Positions 10,319 to 22,600 of a stretch of DNA of 64,000 nucleotides are shown here, in pieces. Below the pieces are notes generated by a model. That model ran no database searches. It worked only from the letters and a program-made list of their open reading frames with translations, and was not told where the DNA came from. Position 1 is the first letter of the stretch, and each line of letters opens with the position of its first letter. Position numbers and translations under genes: made by a program. Source of the DNA: Protonemura montana (Eukaryota > Arthropoda > Insecta > Plecoptera > Nemouridae); contig OX387604.1 of NCBI GenBank assembly GCA_947568835.1, positions 6,789,860 to 6,853,859 on the forward strand. Direction: 5' to 3'.

Positions 10319-10408
10319 TTAATCCTCTTTGAACTCAGCCAGAGCGACAGCTGATGGGGAATCAGTTGCTCTTTGTTGAGCATCCAGTTCATTGCAAGTT
10401 TTTTCCAG
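10319..10408 (-). CDS. candidate terminal exon of an unidentified gene
   Basis: After an acceptor ending CTGAACCAG, the frame encodes LEKTCNELDAQQRATDSPSA then VALAEFKED and TAA. A second acceptor, AAG at 10419, would add three residues. Codon composition is coding-like, and the peptide looks like a helical then acidic C-terminus. No upstream exon was found and no family was recognised, so chance remains possible. Confidence 0.25.
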   Translation of the reverse strand: MEKTCNELDAQQRATDSPSAVALAEFKED

Positions 10409-10429
10409 CTGGTTCAGACTTAAAAATTA

Positions 10430-13400
10430 CTCGCTGCTTTTATTTTTGAGCTTCGTGATTTTCTTTGCATACTTTTTAATTAAGCTAACTTACACGCGAT
10501 AACAATAACATTGCCTTGATCAATGGAATAACGAGCAATTTGTTTAAAGAGAAGTTTTTAAACTCTTTTAAGTAAAATAGAATACTATGCGACGGGACAT
10601 TTGCGAAGAACACTCGGAAAAAAATCGTAATTATACTTTCTTCCCCTTTGGCTATAAAAATGGGAAAATCGCCAACTACACGAGCAAGATAATTTATGCA
10701 TAGATTAAACAATAAATGGGGCCCAGTATAATGGCGTGAAAGCATCTTCCGTATTTTTTATGCCACTCTGTATGTTTGCGAGATGGAAAATGTGCTTGCG
10801 TTTCCCTGGTACGCAAAATAAGATTTCAGTCAATAAGCCCTCGGGATATTGAAACCTTCAATGAAATTAGTATACTATTAACCCCATGCAAAATAGTTAT
10901 TTTGCCAATTGCTAATTATTTAATTAATACATTTATACGATGAACTGGACATCAAAATCAGTTGCCCTGAAATGGAAACAAATTACTTACGCAAATGTAC
11001 TCGACACATTGCACTTTGAGATGCGGCGTGGATATCACCTTGACGAAACATTCAACAGATTTGTTACGTTCAGCCAAAGTGTCATATCCTCATATGTAAT
11101 CAAACCATGCTGCCTTCATATAAGCTAACCCCAAAGTAATCACAACACATCTGTTACTTAACGAATCATGCGTTTATTTAATTTACCATTAAGAAGTCGT
11201 AAAGTGGTAGAGCAGCATTGTCTTTCCGAATCCATGCCTGTCACTTTTTCACTGGGTTGGTTGCCTTGCGTAGCGTTGCGAGAGCTGAAGTTTTTGAAGC
11301 GGACGAGTATCGTGCACTGCTGATCACGGCTCACCACTACTACTGCTGTCAGAATGGGATCCCCACTATACCAGACCAATATCACAGATCCCTACGCCCC
11401 GGGATCCCCGAACCAGCCACGAATTGTGCCGACCGCTCACGATGTAGCAGGCTTTCCACGAGTTTTCCATGAGCTTTTCACGAGCTTTTCACAAGCTTTT
11501 TAACCATATATCACAGTTTAGAACCGCATCTTACGAAGAGACGCTTGGCTGTGTAGTAAAATATTGCATAACATTAGCACTGAACTTGATATGAAACGAT
11601 TATAAATGAGAGTTTTCAGATGACATTGTTTCCTCTGAAATAAAAAATAAAAAATAAGGGATTGAAAAATAGTAAAATGAAGTGGATGAGTGAACTGGAT
11701 GAAAAATGAGAAATTCTACTGATGTACAAGTTATGTGATTACGAAATATTTTTCTCTTTTCGCTCTTTTCATTTACATAAAAGTATTGCGTAATCACAAA
11801 CCCCAGAAATGTAATACTTTAAAGTAAGTACACAGAAGAAGAGTCCTTCTTACTGCGAGGATGTTTACCAAATGTCTTTCAACATATTAAGTACCATAAC
11901 AGAATAAAAACGTATCCATACCCATGTACCTAAAATGATAAATAGGTTATTTTATTTTATTTCATGCACTTAAGTAATTTTTCTTCCTAAAACCCGTTTA
12001 AAACCTAGCAAAGTCGATCAAAAAAACTCGACGCGGATAAGTGCAACGAATGGTCATGAAAAGTTGCTAGGCAATAATTAACATCAAGTAAATGTAATTT
12101 ACACGTAGCACGAGTGCGATCAGCCTTGATATTTTGTTTATGCAAAATGCATACCATCTACTAGACTGCATAGTGCATAGCAAGGCAAGATGGGCCATTT
12201 TTCAGATCCTGTCTGAGTGGCAAACATTTTGAACCGCCATCAATTTCCTGATATATGTATTCAAAAATGCATGTTTTCAAAAACAAAAATTAGCTAAATA
12301 TACTAATTTAAATCGGTTCGAATTTAGTCACAGGTTATCTAGACCCAGTTTTACTATCATCATGCTTAACTTGGTTTTAACTCGGCTTAGGAAATTTGAT
12401 TCCATCTATCAATTGCATTTTATTAATTAATAGTAAGTAAATTTAGAAGCAAGAAAAATATAGTTTTCAGCGTGGACTTGCGTTCAAAATAGTTGTTTTT
12501 CTTTTATAGAAAACCGGTTGGTTAATTCTTTTCCAATGCTCGTTGAACTTGAAAAGTAGGTTAAAATTTAAACCTCCATTGGTCTAGGTTCAAATTTTGA
12601 ACAAAGAGAAAATATTGACAGCTAAAAATTTAACTTTGTTTCACAAACAGAACAGTCTCTTTTTGAATTAGTTTTAATGTAAATTTGCATGTTCTTTTTT
12701 TATTAATGGTGTGCTATATTTTTTAAGTCTTCGAGCTTAACTCGATGTTGGTAAAATTAGTTTGTAATTAGTATTTCGATTAATGTGAGACGTCATTTCA
12801 TGCAGTTCATTGTATTGCGATTTCTCGTTTTTTTTTTATTTGTTTGATTCTCCATGATTGATCATTGAACGTGATATGTGGTAGTCAGTAGTGTGCAAAA
12901 TGTAAATATTGTTCGGTGGAATATAAAAAAAACTGTCAAAAAGGACCTTATATCATTAATAAAAACATCAAATACACACTAAGCTAGTGCGCAGCAATGT
13001 GCAGACTTATCGAGATGAAACCATAATTTTACTGTTGAGCCTAATTATTTCTCACAAAATTTTGTGTGGAACCCGGGGGAAAATGTGTAGGCACATAAGG
13101 ACCACTCCTAAATCCCCCGTGTATTTTTAAAGGTGTAACAGTAACGCCACTACAAAAGCTGCAGAAGCCAAGTGTAGGTAAGCAATGTGTACTGCCATCT
13201 ATGCGGCATTGTTAAAAGTGTGCTTGGAGGTTGTAAGGTATGTTTCTAGTTAGCATCTAGATGGCTCCACATGTTCACGTGAGAGGGCCGCAGATCTTTC
13301 CTGCCAGACTCCTGCTATCCTGACGATAGGGCATTTTAGATGGATGAGTTTGAATACGCTCTATTTTTGTTTTCCTTGTGTCAGACTAACCCTGATTTAT

Positions 13401-15770
13401 TTTATATAATTTATTCACTTATTTACTAGTAATTTCCGTATTAACAATGAGAAGAGTAGACGGTCCTGGCAAAATATAAACATTTCACACGAATGGGGTA
13501 TAAGATATATGATAATTCGTGACTTGCAGGTAATGTTAAATAATCTAACGAAAAAATGTGTACTACATAATAATAAAAAATACAAGAAGGTCGGACTTAA
13601 TTGTTTGGGAACCGTGTTAACTTCTTACACAAAAATTAACCACCAAACTCAAAATATTCAAATATGACGAGAACGATGAATGGGTCAGGACGGGTCAGAA
13701 GTCAGGGTAAGAGCTGGGGTGAGATCCTAATCAGTTCTAGATGTCACAGATAGAGGTCGCTACTCGTACAGAATCGAAGGATGTTTGGAATCACTTCGCT
13801 GGTCGCTTCACTTCGTACATTTTGCTTGGACGTGATTTCAAAATCGTTTCTAAATATTAGTATTACCCAGCTAATATTTCTAACAATCGCTTTCCAATGC
13901 AGGTCACTTAGTTGTATGCATATAGTATGTATTAGTTGACAGTAAGTGTCATTTTTTAGGAGTTGAGCATGTTATAAAAATATGGGCAAAGGGAATTCTT
14001 TTAAGCATTTCACATTGTTCGAATTTGGGCACGAAATCGTTTTTTTTTTGTTAATTTAAATAATATATTGTGATTGTCACGGCTTGCTTGTCAAATCAAA
14101 TGATGGAGAAACGTGTCTCTTGATTTGTTTATCCGAAAGGAGAAGGACCTGAAAAAGAAATCATGTCTCTGAGCAATTTAAATAAATTTACAAATGTAAT
14201 TTTAATTCAATTTTTGAAAAAAAAAAAACTTTCTTGTTGATGTAATTAGAGAAACCATCACATTTGGTTCATGGAAAATTGGCGTAACCTTCGTACAAGA
14301 TGATTAGGTATACAATTACGATCCACGTATGAACATTTTAAAATAATAATTGTATTTAATTAGATATCATTTGACGGTATAATATTTATGTTTTCAGACC
14401 TTGGAAATGATTCAAATCTATTATGCAGGTTGATGAAGTTGGTTCGGATTGGAGCATAATAGCGTTATACCTTCCTTCGAAACCAAGCATGGTTACCTAC
14501 TAAAGTAAAACCGTAATATGAGTAGGTATATGCAAGAAAGGAGGTGTTCCTTTATTATAAATAATTAACATGCTTGCGTTTCGTTCAAATGAGAAATTAA
14601 ATCAGGGAGATGACGTAAAACCCAACGTACCCCAGCACAAATTTCCAGACTGAGTCTGGAATTTATGCAATTACTCAAACTGTGCGGGTGAACCCACACG
14701 TGTTTTGCCATACCACGTTTGCAGAAAATGTTGGAAGCATTTTCTAGCATGAGAAGTTTGCAGTTCTCAATCTCGTATGTCGGACTCGAGGAAAGATGTA
14801 CCGAGAACATTAAAAACGCAGTAGGAAATCATGTAAGGAGACGTCAGCGTGCCATGTTAAAAATTGTTTAACGGTACTTTTGTAGTTTTCGCAAATTGAA
14901 ATCAGACTAAAAAGTACTTATTCAAATTCTTGTTTATCACAATAACAGAAAGTTAACACAGAGGTAACGAGCATTGAAAATGCATCGCTGATGCTTGCAA
15001 TAAGCGAGCCAAAATTCAAATACGTTTACCAAAAGTGTCTGATCTGCGTATTTATAGAACCACATTCCATCCGAAACCTTTTCACCGTGCGTTTTTTCAA
15101 CTGCGATTAGCAATGCATGCATCCTTTAAAATATTTGAAAAATTGAATTCCTGCCGACTTAGAAGCTGAAATTTTAATAACGTAGATGGATACGTACACT
15201 AATAAAAAAGTGGGAATGCACCAAGTACGCAACTACACCCTCGTTTACGCTCATACATCTATATATATCTTTCTATTGTCCATCACAATCGCGTGAGAAG
15301 AGTTTGGCAGGGGTGAGCGGTGAGCGGTGAGCAATCGTTGCCTCGCCCCCAACTTATCCCCCACCCCCATCCTATGGCCGGCCTCTTGGTCCAAGTGGTG
15401 CCCTTTGCGCCCGTGTGGTGGCCCTAGTCAGCTGATCGGCGACCCAGACCCCAGACGCAACTGCATGTAGGACGTGACATTTAAAATGCTTTGCGGGTTT
15501 AAAAAAAAATCTACCGATTGGCAATTCAATTATTTGAATCTGGCACTGTCCTATCTATAAAAATTCTTCAAAAAAGTACCACAATTGCGCTTCATTTTAG
15601 TTTTGGAATGCACAAACTCAAATTCGGCGTTATTGACAAGGAACAATAAATGGAATTATAGAATGGTGTATCGAAGGAAATATAATGTTTATTCAGCAAT
15701 GAGTTATACAGTGCTTAGTTGAAAAGAATCGCTATTATAAATACGGGCAGCAAGAGCATTTTAAGGATGT
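10430..15770. other. long AT-rich non-coding stretch
   Basis: No supported gene. 11218..11500 is more GC-rich with open frames in several phases and ends in repeated ACGAGCTTTTC. The rest is AT-rich with short A/T runs, as in introns or intergenic DNA. Confidence 0.4.
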
Positions 15771-15775
15771 ACTAA

Positions 15776-15885
15776 TGTCGGTCACCAGTTGCGGTCACTG
15801 AACGCCGGTCACCGAAAGACTGTCACCGAAAGGCTGTCACCGAAATTCTGTCACCAAACGGCGGTGACCGGTCGGCTGTAACAAA
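15776..15885. repeat. 14-bp tandem repeat with GTCACCGAAA core and inverted last unit
   Basis: Units CTGTCACCGAAAGG, CTGTCACCGAAATT and CTGTCACCAAACGG follow each other. The last unit contains CGGTGACC, the inverse of the first CGGTCACCG. Earlier, more diverged units lie upstream from 15776. Confidence 0.7.
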
Positions 15886-18800
15886 TTTTTTTAACCGAGC
15901 CAAACACTGAATGCATATACACTGATCGCGCACCTACCGAAAATGTGCGTGGCATGCTCACGCATGCTTACACGCACGCACTGTACGCGCGCCCATTCAT
16001 AAATTCATCGAAACTCGCCACCTTGATTGTGATCGGTGGTTCGGCGTCACTTTTGCCGTGTTTTTAGAGTGGTGTTGATAGCCGAGTTGAGTTAGTTGGA
16101 AACTAGTGTCAGTTCTTCTTGCGGTCAGGGGGGTTGTTCGTTTCAATAACAGGCTGTTTGCTGAGTTATGCACTGTGATTAAATATAATTACTAATGGGT
16201 GCACTGGGATGTGGAAAGGAAAGTGGAGGTAGTTCACTGATTACATTAGTTATTTTTTTATGTACGCAGTATTTTATGGTTTATTTTATTGATGTTATAG
16301 GGGCTATTTTTTCGGATATAGCGTAATCGAGACGTGATGGGTGAATGACTTGAATAATGATGTTTGTATCAAAGACGATTGATCCGCTGTCAAGATTTTC
16401 AGTTACGCGGTAAAATCACTCCAACCGTCAAAAAGTATTCGCAGCATCGGCTCAAGCTCGACTAATTACTATTACAAAAATGCGTTATCTTCAACCCGAA
16501 ACGTTCTCATGCATTTTATAAAACGTCCCTTTTTTGGTATTCTTCAAAATAAATAATAAAACAGAAAATATTTCAGGTCTAGCCACCCATAGACTTTTTT
16601 CTCTTTGTAAAGTTTAAAGATGGATCAAAATTGATGATCTTTGCTTCGTATCTTGAAGGATTAAGCTTAACCTATACATTAGACTTCCAAAAAATGATTA
16701 ATGATCCAGCATCAATGATTTAACATGGGTAGGTATAGAAGGGTTAGGAATAATAGAACTATTTTAACAAAGCCCCTTAAAACATACAGGTATGTGACGT
16801 TTTCGTCATGCTTTCAAGATTATTTTTTTCGTTAAAAAAAGAATCGTTCGTGATAATGCGCGAAAGGTAGGCAAGGAAAGGAAAAGAACTGAAGGGTGGG
16901 GTAAGGAGCAGGCGAGAGGTACATGTGATGTGTGATCTGATTGATCTGTGCTTGCTTGCATGTGGAGCTGCAGCTTCATTCGGCGACAAGCGACCCCTCA
17001 CTATATTCACTATGTGTTCACGAACTCATCGTCTCTTCTCTCTGTACCATCAACGCTCAATGAATTATATGCTGACCGCTAATTAAGCCGCCAGGCGTAT
17101 GACGTTAAAGCCAGGAAACACTGGCCGCCTTAAGTCAAGCACCTCTAATGATCTGCTGCAAATTAGACTTGTGCTAGGTACCTATTATCTCCAAGAAATT
17201 GTTTGAAAAGTACACTTGCTCAGGGATTTTTCATCTTTTGACAATGATTACCTATACTTATGTAAGATCATCGCTACTTTTTATCGACGACCAATAACCA
17301 ATTTCATTTTTCAGAACGAAATATTGTTCGAATACGAACACAATTTTTTCTCCCTGTAAAAAATGAAAGGTTACAAGGTCTTTGTGCAAGCATCAGAGTA
17401 AATGGTTTTTACGTGGTTTTTGCTGCTACCTGCCGCTACACAGATAAATACCGCGTTTTGGGACTCTTTCGGCATCCGCGTTCCCATGTCGCCTGCTCAA
17501 GGTGTGATGACCATTCAAGCCTATGTGCACGATGGTGCCGTGGATGTCAGCCCAAAACATAGTCAATCATGATCATTCGTCTCGCTCGTCACCAATCATT
17601 AAAAAGGGTAAGAAGAATTTAGCGAAAAAGAGATTCTATGGGTATAAATCGTTGAAGGATCTATCCCTTTCACCCTTGTGCTCTGGCTGCACTCTTGTTA
17701 TACAACGTGGGGCCATGTGTTCAGTCATTTGGAAAACGTACAAGTTCAACAGCCACCCATATTTGTAAATATATTAATAGTAGATGGTTTCGATATAGTT
17801 TCAAAAGGACAGGGTTTACCTCAAACATGAACCGAAGATTGACCTAAGAAGTAAACCGTAGGACCGTATTACACGTAAGAATGTTGCAATAACTGGCAAT
17901 CGGTCTTTGATCGAATCGGTGCATCGGTTCAGCAGGGATGCTGGCGAAAAACGTTCAATCCTGCAGATCTCGCCGGGCCCATCTGTCACTTTCCATCCAT
18001 CGGCGAACGACCCTTACCCTGGGGGTGTTTTCACATTTGATGGATGGATCAACAAAGAAAGATGAGCATTTCAATTTAAAAAAATCGTTGGATGTTTTTT
18101 TTTCAATGAAAGGGTTTTAAAATATGTGAAGTTCCTCTTTAATACCAACGTTGATTATTTGAAGTAGGTAACGGGGGTGCAATTCATTGGAAGGAGGTAA
18201 CTGCTAGGGGTGCTAAGTCCTGCAGCTTCGTTCTGATTCACTTTACCTACATGCCCAGAAATTACCCCCAAGGGCGAGGCTATGGCTAAAGCCCCAATGC
18301 TAGGGATGAAAGGGGCGGGGGCTTAGCCTAAATACGCTTTCTTTTGAGGAAATACTTTTCGTGGATAAAAATGTGCAGATTACCGGAACTTACCTATCAG
18401 ACATAGATAAAGATGATGCTCGCTGGTTCTGAAACATTTATGTATTTTCTACTGGTAGCAAATAAAAAATGCAAGCATTATTGAGGACACAAAAGTCTCG
18501 CGTTACGAAGAGCCCAGGAAAAAGACGGGTGAACAACATCAGGTTTCACCACACATCTACCAAATACCTTTCTCACCAATATGGAAGCAAATAATGAATT
18601 TATTTTATGAAAACTTGTTTAATTTTAATTAGTATACAACCCTTTTAAAACCGAGGATACGTTAAAAGGGGAGATTTTTTTACAATTTTCAACCCTTTTG
18701 TAGCGAGGTTTAAATTTTACCCTCCTCTCGTTTTCCCTTTCTGAATATTATTTGATGTTTTATTTATTAAATAGCGAGCATTTGTGAGCGAGAGTGGGCA

Positions 18801-19250
18801 AGAGGGTCGCTTCATGCACCTGGGGTTATCTAGTCGGCAAATTTTAATCCGTTTTATGAACATTTCCCATCATATAAGAGGTGAACGATTCACCCCTTTC
18901 GTAGCAAACGACTTTAAGCTACTACCAACTGCAGCAGCCTGCTTTCGGCTTAGTGCAGTTGCATCGGATCTGTACAGCACGCATCGATAATAGGCTTGCA
19001 TTAGACAACGAAACTCGCCTAGAATCAGAAAACTATAATAAACAACATTGCGACATACCATGTACATAAAACCTAACGAAAAATGATTACGATTCAAACG
19101 GTAAAACTTAATCCCAATTTCGAATTTACATTTGACGTAAAACACGAATTGTCAAATTCAGTGCGAGTTTGACAATTATTTTGAAGCAATTGCGGAAATA
19201 GTGAAATAATCAACCTGTACGCACCTATATCTTGAATTGGATTGGATTGA
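15886..19250. other. non-coding stretch with isolated open frames
   Basis: No supported gene. At 16107..16112 a TCAGTT initiator-like motif precedes an ATG at 16194 by about 90 bases. At 17440..17570 three frames are open after an acceptor-like CGCTACACAG. Neither could be linked to other exons. Confidence 0.3.
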
Positions 19251-19259
19251 GTTTTGTTT

Positions 19260-19600
19260 ACCCAGGACAGCCCCAAGGCCCCCCGTGGCCCCCACGGCCC
19301 TCACGATATCCGCGGGATCATATTACAAACCAACTGCTGCCACCACTACCTGCTGATTCTAATGGGCTGGCTCCCCTTCGTGTCCTTCCCTGCAAGCTCC
19401 TTGGCTACACCGGCACCGACTCCGCTGGTGCTGGCAAGTTCGGTAATCCACAGAGGAGGAAACTATGGGAATCGACGCTATGCAGCGTGCAGTGCACTGT
19501 ACAGGGACAGGAACAGGAACAAGAACGAGGTTAGGGACAGGGACAGATCAGTGCGCCAATATCATTTGCCCGACGAAGCTGACCGAAAACTAGCATTCGT
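19260..19600 (+). other. GC-rich island with a strong acceptor and two open frames
   Basis: TTTTGTTTACCCAG at 19251..19264 is a good plus-strand acceptor. About 270 GC-rich bases follow with two open frames, one Pro-rich (GQPQGPPWPPRPSRYPRD) and one hydrophobic later on. No clear donor or family. It may be an exon or a compositional island. Confidence 0.2.
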
Positions 19601-19609
19601 ACTTTGACT

Positions 19610-22600
19610 TCGAAACATTCCTGGGCAATAATAAGAAGAGTGCTTACAGATGACGCACAAGGCGGGCCGAAATTATACTCGTTCACTGGTAGTGCAAATG
19701 CAGAACAGAACAGTTAGATCTTCTTCCATTAGACTGGCTCCTTTAAATGAGTAAAAAGAAAAGTATGGATGTAGGTATCTGCGTGTACGTTGGCGCTCCT
19801 AAATATTTCCATAGCGATGTAGGCTCTTGTGTAAATGGAACGAAAAGTTCCGAATGCAGACTGATGTGGACTAATGACTAATTCGGAGCTGACAAACCTT
19901 AGGCTCACATTTAGGTTACATGTCTTATAATACCTGTTTTCAATAGTGAATGGTTATTCAAAAAAATAGGAAAAAACTTGTTGACAGTTATAAATCGTTT
20001 CTTCAAAAAATATTTGAGCATAATTTTGTATTAAATTAATCATTTTGACGTCACAGGCTTCATTGAACAAATCTGTAGCGAACAGCGAACCCTTTCCAAA
20101 GTGTGAAACATTGAAAAGAATAAGGATACAAATACAATTGGGACGGAACGGGACAGGATTGAACGGGAACAGCATCCTTCCTTGCTCCTGATCTGCTGCC
20201 GTAAGCCGCGATCGTGTTGGCCGTACCACCAGCCCTGCTGGACCACTATCGATCAAACATGGACATCGGCCTCGCCATTCATCTGTATTCTGAAATAATA
20301 GTCTTCTCTAGTAATGTTATTTCAATAAACCTGCGATCTAGTGCTCGAGGAGGTGACGTCGAGATCTTGCAGCCTGCAGTCATCTGCCTCGGCTGATTTA
20401 CGTCAGATACCCGGTGCTCCCTAGCACGGATTCGTTCCCATGGTTTTCAGCCCCAAAGGAAATGAAGAATCTCATTCGAGGAGTCTGAAAGAGTGATTAA
20501 CATGTTTTATCTGTAGGGGGGTGCTTAGTGAATTTTTTGGTGAACAGGTAAAGGGTTTCCTAACAAAATCCACCGAGAAATATGAAAGGGTTTTGGAAAA
20601 AAAACGAAGAAAGGATGCTTTAGAGACTAGACAAGACAAGATAGGCGAGGGGGAGATTTCTTTTATTTCGTTTTGTTCTGCCAAGCTGATTTTTCAAACG
20701 GTTTTTTCGTCGTGATTTTTTCAAATGATTTCAACTGATGCATGATGGTTGATGTAAAAATATTTCACGATGCATGAAACATGATTGGGGATTCGGGTGT
20801 TTCCAGATAAAATCAAGATCTTCGCTTTTTTTTTATAATCTTGTTTCCAAAATATTGAGCTTCACTGGTTCGACTTTGTCCACAGCATGATCATAAATAC
20901 AAGGAGCACATAGACCAATTTAATAGGAAAATTGCGGGTGGTTGATTTGACAGGATTATGAAAACTGACGGCACATAGCAAACATCTTCCCGTATCCGAT
21001 TTTTGATATTAATTTCCTGTTCAGCGTAGTTAATTACTTGTAAAACAGATGTTTCTATAGTCGTGCGTTTGCTTTGTAACCCAGCAGACATCCGCGATTT
21101 ATAATTACTGACCAGTGCTCTGGTATTCCGGATGGTTCAACTGCCTGGGACCATGGTTGGTTGGTACCCTAAAAGTAAAGTTGGTTTGAAATAGAATCAC
21201 TCGAATGGAACAATTTACTGAACATATAGTGATATGTGTTTGTCGCGTAAACGATTGCAGCTTTAAGAGCGTTCCACTCTGAAGCCCCCGAAAACACGTG
21301 CATTAGTTGTGCATAGTCCCCATTAATGAACTGCACTCGAACTGCGAACGGATTCGATAGATGCTGGTTAGAACACTTTGCAAAGAACAAGGCAAATGAA
21401 TCAGAAAACAGTAACACTATAAATGGGGTAAAAATAAGATTGAAAAAGTAAAAACAAGTTCTTCCTTTGTGCACATTGTGACGTTTATACGAAATATCTT
21501 CGTAGAGTGGGAAGTTATATTTTATGATGGCCAAATAATGTTTGGTTCGTTTTTCTAGGAAACCGGTTTTCGAAAATGGCAAACTAAGACCAATGTGCAT
21601 TTATTATTAAGACCTTGAATAGTATTGTATTGCAAAATTTATCGAAATACACGATGATTTGGTTTTTATATTATAATTCAAGCCATATTTGCTGTAATTT
21701 AGCCACAGTCGAGAGCGAACTCCAAGGTTCGGTTATTAAATGCGGTCGGAGACGTAGTGAAAAAAATGAGCCAGCCAGAAGAATTTAGGCATATGAGCTG
21801 TCTGCATTTGTCTGGAATGGCCTGCCGCATGCAGCGTTATAGCTAGCATCTGAAGCCAGGGGAATTATGCAGCGAAATATCGAGAACTAATCATTGTGCA
21901 GTCTTCGATTGAGATGCAGGAGCGCAAACCACGACCTTTGAATGTTTTCGAGGTCTCTGTCAACTGTTCTCACCCCCCCCCCCCCCTCCTCCTTCCTTCC
22001 TCAATTCCGAAGTTATTGAATGTGCACTGATAATTGGCGTATTCGTAAGAAGATTGTAATTGATACAAAGAGAGCTAGTCGTAGCGCATAGGTTCCTATG
22101 AATGGATACTCTTGCAGATCTGTATTACCAGACTTTATCAAAAACATTTACACACTTTTCACACTATTGACGCTAAATCAGTTTTTAATGATCCTTAATA
22201 ATGATCATAACAAATTACTATGGACTAGCACCACATGATAGTCAGGATCGCTGAGCTATAAGTTGTGTGAAATTGGAAATTGCTCTGCAAAAAGATATAT
22301 CGTAAATATTTAATGTTCTCTTGCATCGTGGTCTGTACAAATCCGCGCGAAGCGAAATATAGTGTAAATGTGCAACAAATGCATCAGCTCGTCCCAGCTT
22401 GGCTCGCCTAAGCTGTAATCCGCGAAGCAACTTCCTTGTTATTTGATATCAGGCCCTGGGATTGCCGACTTTGGTCTCTTCTAACCTCACCAGGACTTCA
22501 CCCTTTATGTTGCCCTAGTATTGTCAAGCTTCTTTTCTAAAGACGGAGCGGCTGAGATCACCTCGGGGGTGGATTCTTTTAAAAAACATATTATTTTCAC

